Source: Populus alba (lineage: Eukaryota; Streptophyta; Magnoliopsida; Malpighiales; Salicaceae). From it: DNA of 64,000 nucleotides. Below are positions 48,526 to 62,700 of this stretch, piece by piece. The notes beneath the pieces are model-generated. The model was not told the DNA's origin, did no database searches, and saw only the letters and a program-made list of their open reading frames with translations. Position 1 is the first letter of the stretch. Each line of letters opens with the position of its first letter. The stretch covers positions 2,666,001 to 2,730,000 of the forward strand of contig NC_133293.1 of assembly GCF_005239225.2 (NCBI RefSeq), in the 5' to 3' direction. The translations under genes and the position numbers were made by a program.

Positions 48526-49796
48526 TTAGTCATTGCTGAAGATAAAGTTGATTATATGGAAGGTACTATTATTCTTCACAAACTTAATTTTTCCTTTGCT
48601 TACCAACTTCAAACTTGGATACTTGAAACTTTTGTAATTTTCAATGGAATGGCCTAGGACCCCACTATGATATTCACATCTTTGGTCTGGATCATACCAC
48701 TTAGGAAACAGTGGTTGTATGGGATTTGATGGAGTTGGAGCAATAAGTCCAGAGCCTAATAGATGTTGGTAGACAAACTTGAGTGGGAGAGGTACATTGA
48801 TCTTTGATAAAGGCATTTGAGAAGTTGATACTACAACAAGACTTGACACGCAATTAAATTTTCCCAATTGAGAGTCATCTTCATATTCAACTTTCATCAT
48901 TGTTTTGGAATGCATGACAAGACCTCAAATTTTTCCCATCTTGATAGCCTATTTAATTCTTTTAGCAATCCTAACAACTTTAAGGAAATATTGAGATGAG
49001 CTTCCCATTAAATGCTCATAATAAGGGGATTAAAAGGTGTTAGTAAACAACATCACCATTTTTGTATCAATTAGTAGAGGTTGAATATGAGTTGCTTTAT
49101 CTCACTATCTTTACGTGTATTCCCTTATGCTTTTTTTATCCTTTGTTATCCAGATTGGACAAGTTGATTCTGTTGAGAGTGATATCCATGTTCTACTTAT
49201 ATTACTAGACAAAACCATCCACTAGATCCTTCAATCTCTGGATTTTTGTGTTGTCCAATCTTATATACAAACTCAATATTGCCCTACTTAAGCTATCTTG
49301 AAAAAAGTGCATCAGTAGTTTTTCATCATATACTACTTTTGTTATTTTATTGTAGTAAGACTTAAGATGAGTCCTGGGCATTATATTTAGCGAACTTAAG
49401 AGCACGAAACTTCTTCGGGGCAACCACATTTGGAAATAGACACATCTCTACTGCCTATACTGGGTCATATTAGTCTACCCCTTCTATGAATCTGATTTTG
49501 GCTTCTAGTGCCGCCATCTTATCTTGATTAACAGTATCAAATGACTTAGCCTTGAGGGACTCATTGGCAAATGCATCCATGACTGTCAGGGCTAGTGCAG
49601 GTGTCGCTAACTGCACAAATATTGGATTGTGTTGGGGCTCTTGACTATGTTCACTTATTCTTTCTTCAGGTTGAGCTGTTGTCAGAGTTTGATTAAAGAT
49701 GATGGGTCGGTTAGAAAGACCTTCACGAAAAGCATTTCTAAGTGTTTGCTTGAGTAAGCTAGTAAGGCGAGCCATTCTTATCTTCAGAGATTCCAA
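48526..49796 (-). pseudogene. Ty3/Gypsy (Ogre/Tat-type) gag remains
   Basis: Three minus-strand pieces follow the order of this gag. 49796-49470 includes MAALEAKIRFIEGVD, then in frame after a stop VEMCLFPNVVAPKKFRALKF. 49429-49205 includes HLKSYYNKITKVVYDEKLLM, HFFQDSLSRAILSLYIRLDN and IQRLKDLVDGF. 48915-48526 includes PPNP-like NPIQPLFPKWYDPDQRCEYH and GHSIENYKSFKYP, where the family has a CX2H-type end. The pieces are broken by stops, frameshifts and an internal loss between 49200 and 48915. No pol region is recognisable below 48526. It belongs with the LTR and PBS just upstream at 50438-52219. Confidence 0.85.
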
Positions 49797-50437
49797 CTCT
49801 TCTTAAAAATAGGCGTCATGGTGAGCACACTCTTCATCTTTCATGTTTCTTGCTCAAAGTCAGGTGTTGTAAACTCTTTTGGGACCTATATTTTAACCTG
49901 ATGCATGTATGTATGTTATTTACAATGAATGGATGTATGTGTACAGATGCAAATATATATACATGCACATTGGGTATGGATGGTGAGAACCCATACAAGA
50001 TGACTATTTAGGGAGCCCATACTCTAAAAAAAGGTTCTAAGCCATTACATGATGTGTAGGTTTTCTACTTGGTCTCAAAATGGTTTCATATTTGCCCAGT
50101 GATGGTCTTCGTAAAGACAGTGTGGAGGTGTTGTGAGGAGCAGTTAAGGCATATATGCCTATTATTATTAAATAGACACTCAAATATGAGTTGGGTGTTT
50201 CACGTATCTGAACCCTGACCAAGAGTCATAGGGCAAATCGTTAATCCCTAACCTAACTTAAAAGTTTGTGCGTGTTTTTCAAAAAATAAAATGCATAAGG
50301 CAATTCTATACCATGCATGAACATGTACAAAATTTAAAGTGTGTAAGAAAATAAGGAAATGCAATATTAACAATAACATACAAACCAAACAATAAAACAT
50401 GATAATCAAACGAAAACAAAGCTTAGTCCATAAGGTA

Positions 50438-50453
50438 CCTAGTGGAGTCGCCA
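50438..50453 (-). other. Primer-binding site of the Ogre/Tat-type element
   Basis: On the minus strand, TGGCGACTCCACTAGG starts 3 nt after the LTR end at 50457. TGGCGACTCC-type sites follow the LTRs of Ogre/Tat elements and are thought to match tRNA-Arg; the tRNA assignment is from memory. Confidence 0.65.
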
Positions 50454-50456
50454 TTA

Positions 50457-52219
50457 TGTCGCACATGTACGACGTCGTGACGATCATCCACTCTCGGTAT
50501 TTATCTGGCAAATAAAAGGAGACAAGGATTCCTTGTCTTTTATCAGTATAGATGGAATAGGAGTCGCCATCTAATATTTGGTCACGAGGAACCCTAACTG
50601 GTTTTAGATATTGGACATAGGGATTGGTTGTGTGAAGGGAAGATATTAGCACCCCAAATACACCCCACCTAAAGAAAGCTGCATTGTTTGATTGTTTGAT
50701 AACAACTTAGTTTTTATTATGTTTTTTAATTATGGTCTGTTTAAGGTTTAAGAAAGGTCCTCTTTGGTAAGGAGATTCTTATCTTATTGAGTAAAACCTA
50801 ATCGCTTTAAAGTCTATATATAAAAGAACTATCTTTTTAATATCAAGAATACAACTTACGTGTAAGTTCGTAATCTCAGATATTAAAAGAAAACAAAATA
50901 ATTTTTTTTGGAATTTTTGAAATATTGGTCCAGTTCTCATGACTTTAATAAACTGGTTATTAAAGCCAAAATGCATGTTCAACATATTTTTGAATTTTTG
51001 TTGTATGAAAATATGATATGATTTTTTAAAAAAACCTTGGTTGTATCCATGAAAACAAAAGCATTTTTATATATATATATAATTTTTGCAACATTTCGGA
51101 GTAAATCAGGTATTTTAACACCAGATTTGTATCTTTATAGTATAAAAATACAAACCAATATTAAACAAAATTGGTAGAAAAACTTGTGAGAAAATCACAT
51201 ATTTTTTTGATTGGATTTTTTGAATTTTTTTTCAATATATAGTGTAATGTAATATAGTATAATATAATATATATATTATTATATTAATATATTGGCATGG
51301 GTCAAAATCAACCCAAAAAAAATTAAGTCGAGTTCGGCCCAAAGGTGTTGGGGGTTGGGCTGGTTTGACCCACATTTTTTTTTTAGACTAGGCTAGACAA
51401 AATAGTGGAGCAGTTTTCCACTGTTCACCTTACATAACAATGTAGATAAAGGGAAATGAAGCAGAAGAAGGAGGAGAGGGGAGGCTGACTTGTGGATGGC
51501 GTTAATGGTGCTGGTGACTCTTAGTGGCGGTGTTGTTGTGGCGAATGGTTGTTCTAGACAATGATTCTTCTTTTGTTTTTTTTGCTTTTTTTTTTTCTGT
51601 GTGTTTCTTCTTCTCTCTATTTTTGCTTTGATTTCTCTACCCTTTTTTTCTGTTTTTCCTTTCCCTTTCCTTCTTGTTGCTTCCTAGTTCCTCCGTTTCT
51701 TTATTTTTTTTCTTAGTCTGTTTTGTTCTTTTTCTTCCCTGGTTCTCTCTCTATTTCTTAACTCTCAAAGTCCCCCTCTCTTTTGTTTTTCTTTACTATT
51801 CCTCTCCCCTCTCTGGTGTTCCTTTTGGGTGGTATTTATAGGGGTAGGGGGAGCGAGATCGACCTTACCCCTATCCCATTGTTGTGCATGAGGGGTAAGG
51901 CTTTCCTGTCCTGTCACTGTGCCAGGTGAGGTGGCTAATGGGGGCATCGCTTGCAGGGCACGACTCCCTTGTTTTTCATCACCCTCTGGTTTTTCATCAT
52001 GAAGAGGTGTGGGTTGCGTTGAGTTTTGGGTTTTGACGGTGTTTTGTCAAGTAGGGAGAGAGAGTGAAGTGAGAAGAAACAAAAGGGAAAAAAAAAGGCT
52101 TCTCTTCCCCTATTGCACGTTTAGAGGAGGAAGAAGAAGAACGGTGTCGTATAAAACAACACTTTCTTTTTTGTATTTTCTATTTTTTTTTTAATGTGGG
52201 GACCCAAAAATAGGTAACA
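50457..52219 (-). repeat. 5' LTR of Ogre/Tat-type Ty3 element (LTR-A)
   Basis: Read on the minus strand it begins TGTTACCTATTTTTGGG at 52219 and ends ATGTGCGACA at 50457, 1763 bp. A TATA box lies at 51840-51831 (TATAAATACC), followed by a CT/GA-rich leader. The end text '...GGTGCTAATATCTTCCC' is shared with the solo LTR at 57306-59724 ('GGTGCTAACACCTTCCC'). It interrupts a hAT transposase reading frame at 52220. The element is incomplete downstream: a matching 3' LTR is not clear, LTR-B being only a diverged relative. Confidence 0.8.
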
Positions 52220-52790
52220 ATAAGGAGCATTTTCTAGAACAAGCCTGCTAAGTTTATCGTTATGACTTTCTGGAAACTTCAGGAGTTCAATAAAATTACC
52301 TTGATTTTTGAACCATGGCTTTCATCGTGGCCTTTAAAGGCACTTGCTTGGAAAGCTAGCCATCAATCAGTTCTAATTGTAGCTTTGAGGCATAAATGAT
52401 TATTCTCAACTTCTTATGATGCTTACTTATCTACTAAGTTATGAATATCTTGTAATTAATTCATTAAATCTTCATAACATTTAACTACAATTGTATGTGG
52501 TGAGTTCTCCTTCCCAACATAACTTGATAAAGAACAATAAATCCTATCATTTACTTTCCTCCAATTAACAAAGCCTTTATATACAAAAGCATCTGATCCT
52601 GATTTACTTGTTGTCTTACCAAAAAGATAGTAAGGTAGATAGAATATAGCATTCACTATATTTGAGTACGCTAGCCAACTCGAAAATACTTTAAACCAAA
52701 AAGCTTGAAATTGACGTTGGTGATTCTATATTTGATAGGTTGGAATGGACCACTTTTGAGATGAGCACAATGAATTTTTTTTTTTTTAGG
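52220..52790 (-). pseudogene. hAT transposase (TTF-type zinc finger) N-terminal fragment
   Basis: Minus-strand frames carry, in order, SSQKWSIPT (family GPFQP), NHQRQFQAFWFKVFSSWLAY, LPYYLFGKTTSKSGSDAFVY, KGFVNWRKVND, HTIVVKCYEDLMN, then in other frames LCLKATIRTD, WLAFQASAFKGHDESHGSKI and LVLENAPY. This matches the TTF/DUF4371 part of plant hAT transposases annotated as 'zinc finger MYM-type protein 1-like'. It stops exactly where LTR-A starts (52219). The catalytic C-terminal half was not found in the window. Confidence 0.82.
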
Positions 52791-55462
<2,672 letters not shown>

Positions 55463-57171
55463 TGTCACGACTCGAATCTCAAGCCCTTGAATGGCAACAC
55501 AGGAGCGGCGCTGTAAGGACACCCCACCTGCGCTAAGCTTCTAAACATGCATTTTATTAAACAAAACTTGCAACAATTTATAATCTTTCAAAATATTATA
55601 TTATTTAAAGCAATAAAATCAAATAATACTTGAAAACTCCTTATTAACAAATAGAACAAAAAACAAATCATCTATAATACTTAATACATTATCAAAAATC
55701 CAAACTTAAAAAAAATAGTGTAATAATGGAGCATATGAGACATCGAATAAAAAACTAAAAGCAAAGCCTTTCAGAAGCAAATAAAGCATGCCAACAAACA
55801 AAATAACAGGAACTTTTGATCAAAGATTGATCTGCTAACAAAAGCTAAGAACCTAAAATAATATTAAAATAGAGAGGTGAGTTTAACTAACTCAATAAGG
55901 GAATAACAATTAATATACATCTTAAATATTAATAATTTTCAAGTTGTACATATCTTAATATAAATATACATACTAAGTATATTAATATAATGTAATGGAA
56001 TACATATCAAAGATCAGATGACACATAAAGATGACCACTGTGGAAGAATCAATTGTCACATGCTGGTGTCTCTCACTAGCTACGTATATAGATACTATGT
56101 TCACAAAGACTAACTAAGCTTTGTTAGTATGAAATTTTTGACAAGCATACTGATATCAAGACATAACAAGTACTCACATGATATCTAATCAATTAAATGT
56201 CCTATCAAATATAATTTGATTCAAAAGAATGCGAGAACAAAATAAAAAAATGGATGAGTACTCAAAAAATAAAGTGTGTGTGTGTGTTCAAGAAATAATC
56301 AATTGTACTCATCATATAATCAACATACATAAAGTATTTATATTACATGTATATTAAAGATTATCTCACTCATTCAAACAACAAAAACAAAAGAAATAAA
56401 TGCAAAACTAGAGACTATTGAAGATTGTTAGGAGTAACATTAGTAAAACCTATAACGGATACGAAAAACACTAAAAAATAACTCAAAGCAAAATAACATA
56501 AAAGATTAAAACTCTAAGTTTAGAGAGAAAAACATAATTATAAAGTCGAACTAATTCACTTGATAGATTCCTAACACACTACAAACTGATCGAATATAAC
56601 AATTACCCTTATTGCTTGGAAAAAAGTCAATCAAATGGCCAACCGGTCAACCGACAATATTAAGTCAATTGGTCAATCAATTCTGACAAACCAATCAACC
56701 GGTCGAGTAGGATTTCCATAATCCTGATCTGTAAGTCTTCAAAATTGCATATTCCTTAACAATCAATCTATTCTTTTAAAACCCATAATTCTAATCCTTA
56801 ATCAGTTTGTTTCAAGCCAAAATTAACACCCTGAACTTCCATTTAAACTTTTAAATCATTCTATCATCAAATCAAGATAAAAATCCTAAACTCTTCCTTA
56901 ATCCTTCCACAATTAATCTCTTAGTAAAAAAAATAATAGTAAAGGGAGATGTTTACTTGTTTTTTCAACTTTTCTTAAATCAAAAACTTAAGGTAGAACC
57001 AAAATCCTTTGTAATTTTTGGAGGAAGTCATGATAGAAAGAAGAAAGAAACAAGGAAAAGAGAGAGAAACAAATTTTCTGGCAACCTTTTCTTTAAATAC
57101 CTAAGTTAGTTGGGTTGAGATTGAGCTGAAATTTGGGCTTGGGTATGTTAGGTCAAAACATGGGCCTTACA
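55463..57171 (-). repeat. Putative LTR of another retrotransposon family
   Basis: The stretch starts TGTCACGACTCGAATC on the plus strand and ends GGGCCTTACA, giving TG...CA ends in both directions. Text such as 'gcggcgctgtaaggacacc', 'cacatgctggtgtctctc' and 'caaccggtcgag' is of the kind seen in plant Gypsy LTRs. No target duplication was found (left TATAA, right TGTAC), so the edges are provisional. Confidence 0.45.
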
Positions 57172-57300
57172 TGTACGATGGAAGTCGAAACTAATATCCT
57201 TAGGGATAAATGATAGACATTTCTACTTGTCAAGATTATAGATGCAAATTAGCTAAAAAAGCATGGAAAGTAAAAAAAAAAAAACATATCTAAATGGTCT

Positions 57301-59729
57301 TAGACTGTCATAACCCAATTTTGGTTATTCCCCAAATTTCACTTTTTTGAAAAAAAAAAAAAATAAAATAAAATAAAAGGCCGGCAATGTGGAGAAAGCT
57401 GATAAAAAAGAACCGCAAAAATAGGCAAAAATTGAAGGTCAAATTAAATGCAAATTCGAAGGTCAAATTAAATGATTATTGGATGAATTTGCATAAAAAT
57501 TAAGTCCAATGACATAATTAAATTTTTATTGGGCCAATTTGATTTAATCATGGGCCAAAATTAAATTTTTAATTATGTTTAAGAATTAATTTAGGTCCAA
57601 TTGAAGGATTTAATTAAGTGCAAGGACTTAATTATACTTTAAATGGGTCAAATTAATTTGGGGGCTTAATTGGTGAAAAATTAAGTTTGGGAGCTTAGTT
57701 TGGACTGAATTGAAAAGATTGAAATTTTAAGATCAAATTTAATTTTTACCAAGTGAATTGAACACAAAAATTGAGGGACCAATTTGAAAACCCAAAAAAA
57801 TGTTTTGCCTATAAATAGCAGTTTTTAACTCAAAATAGGGGGGTTCATTTTGTAATTTTGGGAGAAAAGGGAGAACCCTAAAAAACTAAACTTTCTTCTT
57901 CTCTACTGAAAGCAGCCGCCAGGGAGGACCCCCCCTTTTGGGAAATTTTTTCCTTCTTCTCCGATCACAGCTGCCAGCTTCCCTTTTAATTTATTTTCTC
58001 TTCTCCCTCAGCCGGTTCTCTTGAACCGGCTGCCACTCCATTCCTGATCCTCACCCGGTCTCCCCCCTTTCCGTTAATATTTGCAAAACAAACCGGGGGC
58101 AGAAGACAGCCCCGTTTCCTCTCGTTCCCCTGTGCCTTTTCGGCACCTCCATCTCCCCCTCCTTTTTGAAAACCAGGAGATCAAGGCAGCATCTCAACTC
58201 AGCCCTCATTTTCCTTTGGCAACAACTTCTTTTCCTCTCAGTTGCAGGAGCAAGAGACGAACTGAGCGGAGACCCAGCTCTCTCCTCACTCTGCCTCAGC
58301 AGCGCCGCCCCTCTCCGGCAGCAGCGGTCAGGGCAATCGACCACGGTCTTCTCCATCTCTCCACCACCGGCCACATACAAGTTCTCTTCCTCAGCCGACC
58401 GTTCCCCAGCTCTGTCCAACCTCTCTCTCAGCGACAGACCACCCTTTCACACTCCTCTCAGTCGGTCATCGCCGAAGAAATAGCTCCACCGTAGCTTCAA
58501 CAGACCCAGCTGCAACAGTGCCCGCAGGCCGGCCACCGAACGGAGTCCTGCACAGAAGCAAGCCGTCGTCTTCCTCCAGCGCTCCTTCCACAGCAGCGAC
58601 GCCCCTCTGGTTCGGGTCCTTTTCCTTGCCGGCGATTTGAAACGGAGAAGAAGAGAAGAACCACGGACAGGGAACCAAAAAAAAATTAAAAACAGATCTG
58701 CAAAACATAAGAAAATGAAAGACTAAAATCGACTGTGTTGTGTGATTTCTGTCTTGCAGGTACCGGTGTTCCTCACAGCCGGCAGGGAAGGGAAGAGAAG
58801 GAGAAAACGGCTCAGATCCGGCCATCTCCATTTGCTTTCGGCGGCGCGTGGGAGGACGCGCCACCAGTGTACAACGATCACAGAAGATGCCCAGAATTCC
58901 CCAGCACTGTTCCCGAAGCTATTTTGGAATTTTCAAATGTTGTTGTGTATATTTGGGCATTGTTGTGTTTTGATTTATTTGATTATTTTTTTTCTTTGTT
59001 ATGTTGTAAACATGTAATTGTGGACATGCAATTGTGGGTGAGTCAGCATAATAAAAGGAGGAGATGTGTGTGTGTGTTTTTTATTATTATTATTTATTAT
59101 ATTGAATTATAAAAATAATAAAAAAAAAAGACAAAAAGAATTAACTGTTTAATTTGAACATGCACAAATTCTAAGGATGGATAAAATCATGTTGTATTTT
59201 CCATGAAAATGTAAGAACATGTTTCTACATATATTCTGGGAATTAATAACTGATGTATCGTAGCCTTAGAAGTGGGCTAAAATTCTATTTTAAAAATTAC
59301 ATCAAGCTCATGAAGCTTGAATGTGGTGCGTGTATTTTGTTTATGAATCTTTTATGATGAGACAGCAAAGAACAAAGAAGGATTTAATATTTTGATCGGA
59401 TCAAAGGTGTAGAAGTACAAACTTGTACGGAAGTTGTATTTCTAAATTCCAATGAAAAGACAAAATTTTTAAAACTTCTTTAACACATCAAGTCCACGGA
59501 GCAGCTTATCTCAGGTAGGGTGCGTTAGGGGTGCTAACACCTTCCCTAACCACAATCAGTCCCTTACCCGTGAATCTCTGACCATGACCAGTCCACCAGG
59601 GTTTCCTAGTAACCTCAATTAAATACTAGGTGGCGACTCCTAACGAACCAATTCAAGCAATACAACAATGAGAGACAAATCGCCAGCCGATGCCGCGCGC
59701 GCGAGGATTTTTCGACGTGCGACATAGAC
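57301..59729 (+). mobile_element. Solo LTR (2419 bp) of an Ogre/Tat-type element with TAGAC duplication
   Basis: The LTR is 57306-59724. It begins TGTCATAACCC and ends GTGCGACA, with TGTC...GACA as inverted ends. TAGAC occurs at 57301-57305 and at 59725-59729. A TATA box (CCTATAAATAG, 57809-57819) is followed by the probable start. A GC-rich stretch at 57900-58930 stands out from the AT-rich window. The 3' part has the lineage text 'ggtgctaacaccttccc' and 'aggtggcgactcc'. There is no interior and no second LTR, so it is a solo LTR made by LTR-LTR recombination. Overlapping open frames at 58051-58864 on both strands reflect the GC-rich composition. Confidence 0.92.
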
Positions 59730-62700
59730 AATATAAAATGCTAATAAAACATCATATTCATTTTCCCTTCTTGAAGCTGTGGAGTTGCTCTCTTTTTAAA
59801 GGACATCAACACTACCCCACAACTGTCTTACATTTTTGTGTTGATTATGAACTTAAAATGGCTATGTAAAAGATAACAATAAACCAAAGCTAACATAAAA
59901 CCTCAATAACAGACTTTTGATGTCAAACCAGTATGAGACAGTTTAGATAAAAAAATTTAGCTCAGTTCAAAGCTTGAAAATGCAAAAGAAAAAAAAGAAA
60001 AAACTTATCCTAACATATAACACTTTAATTATAAATACATAGATCCTCATCACATAAAATCCAATCATCCAATTGGAGGAAATCATCTACTCTAAAACAC
60101 CTAAAACACTTTGTTACAAACAACCCAAGAGAATGATGCTTGTAAAAACAAAATAGTCTCTCAAATCCATATCTAGCTAATAAATTCAACCCTAACCCAT
60201 GAACATTAGCCTAAATTGATTTTGTACCACTTGCACAAACCATATCTAACATTGTTAATGGTAATGGTTATGGAAGCACTATTCTCTTAAGTGATCTAAT
60301 AGGTCTTGTACCCTCTATTTCTTTGGAATATGTTGTTCTAATGTCGTGTACTTTTAAGAATATGTTAGTTCTTTAGTACACACTTTTCTACTGTCATTCA
60401 TAGTAATTCCAAATTTAAAACACATGAGCTATCAACATATTTCAACAATTGAATGTTTAGATAAACCTTAAAATGTGGAATATGTTTTGATAATGTGGTT
60501 GTGTTGTTTGTTAAAGTATGATATACATTTTTCTATTGGAAAATCATGTTACAAAGACAACTTTAAATTGACTATACATGATGAAAACGGTACATTATAG
60601 AAAGGTCAGTTGGAACTAGAGATACAATTAGTGCCATTAGCAAAAGAATGTTGTTAATGATAGTGTCATCTTTACATACATATCAGTATCTTGTTCAAAC
60701 TACTTATAAAGTGATGTAAAAGTTTAGCCGAATACACACACACACTCATATACATTATGAGAGTATGCTTATAAAAAGGTACATTGTTAATGTCATAAGT
60801 AAAAAGAAGTTGTCATTTCTATGAAAAATCAGGATTTCAAATAATATTTCTATTTTTGTTTGTCTAAATTATGGTTCTTGAAAGGGAAAAAAAGAGTGAA
60901 AGATTAGTAATTTTGTTTTTTAATCACTTTATTAAGCTAGAAGGAAAATGGTTAAAAGAGAAATAAGACAACGACAATTATTATAAAACACAAAAACATA
61001 ATAGTGATCTTCATGGAGACAAACACAATAAGTTATGAGTTTTACGTGTTTTTGTTTCTTTTGAAAGGCTAACACAATGTTGTAAGTTTGATAATCCAAC
61101 ACAAATGAGATGGGATGGTGAAAAAAAAGGTTGAACATAATTTGAGTGGTTAGAAATCAAAACTTCAAGAATGATGATGTAGACATTTTTTGTTTCTTCT
61201 TTACAGACATTACTTCTTCAATGTTTAGTGGTGAAACATCATAAGCAAGATCTCCAACAAATATAATGTGATATCTTCACATAATGTGTAAAAACTTGTG
61301 ACACTTCAAAAAAATTATATGTTAATCAATAACCACTTATCCCTTGATAGCATAACAAAGAAATGTGTTAAATAAGGTAACATTAGCGTATAAAAATCAA
61401 CCAATAAAATAAAGAGAAATACATAACAAAAAAGGGTACCCATGAACTAACTATAAACATCAAATATAAAAATGGAAATCCCATCAAAACCAATATACAT
61501 TATGCGAATGGATATGGAAAAATTGAAAAAACAACATGAATTAAAAAAAAAATCAACTACCAGACCAAATCTTGATTGGAACAGAAAAGATTTAAGGATA
61601 TAAAAATGCAACATGAGAAAAGAAAGTCAATTAATTGTCATCACCATTAATTTCATATTTAATAACATATTTTCACAAAACCTATCATACAATTTTAAAT
61701 CATAAGGTGAGAATGCATGGCCAATTATATAATTGAAAAACAACATGAATTAAAAAGAATCAACTGCCATACCAAATCTCGATTGGAATAGAAAAGATTT
61801 AAGGATATAAAAATGCAAGGAATTACATGAGAAAAGAAGGTCAATTAGCTGTCATCACCATTAATTTCATATTTAATAACATATTTTCACAAAACCTATC
61901 ATACAATTTTTATATTATAAGGTAAGCATGCATGACCAATTATATAAATAGAGAAAACAAAAAAAAAATCATTCATTGAAAAATTATTATTCATAAAAAA
62001 TAGAAAAGGAACCTTATAGATTTATGAATCATGGTCATTTAAATGGTGTTGTTCTTGATATGGGTAGGGGCTTTCTTCTCGCGTTGGCGAATCAAAAGAA
62101 AAGGATCAAAATGAAGTTTTATCTAAGCATCATTAGAAGAGTGGGGTTTATCCTCGAATAAAGCTCTAAGGATAGATATTGATCGGAAAAAAAGGATGGT
62201 GCATTGTTGTTATTGTTGGTGTTGGTGCTACCAATAATGAATTCTTCAAGAGCTTTTAATGCAACTCCAACTACCTTTCCACTCTAATTACCATTGGTCT
62301 TACCAATTGCTAATCCTAAATCATAAATAAATTCCAACCTTTCCTACTTCTTGTCACAATTGAATCATTCATAAGTAATCAATTAAGTGATAAAACATTA
62401 AACCTTGATCTTATAAACCCTAGTAATTTGAATTTGAAAGAAAGAAAAAGATCAACTTGCCAACACAAATGAATAATCAAAACAACAAGAATCAAAGAGA
62501 ACCAACTGCCTATACCAAATCTTGATTGGAATAGAAAAAAATTAAATACAATTACCAGTGGATGCAATAATTAAAATAAGAAGAAAAAAGGGCAGTATAT
62601 AAATTTGCAATTAAATTTAAAAAAGTGTGTGCGGGCGTGCGCGCACATGTTAGACAAACACAAAGAAAAAAGAGTGTGATTAAAAATATTGGTTTTGGAA

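Noticed and set aside
50248..50652. Minus-strand open frame of 134 aa
   Set aside because: It runs through the LTR end and PBS of the Ogre-type element and is chance coding.
40900..52219. One full-length Ogre element with LTR-B and LTR-A as its two LTRs
   Set aside because: LTR-B is far more diverged than expected, no pol is recognisable between them, and unrelated LTR debris fills the space. Kept as separate relics.
58051..58864. Several overlapping open frames of 91-137 aa on both strands
   Set aside because: They lie in the GC-rich part of the solo LTR. They overlap in opposite strands, are low-complexity (Ser, Arg, Pro) and match no family.
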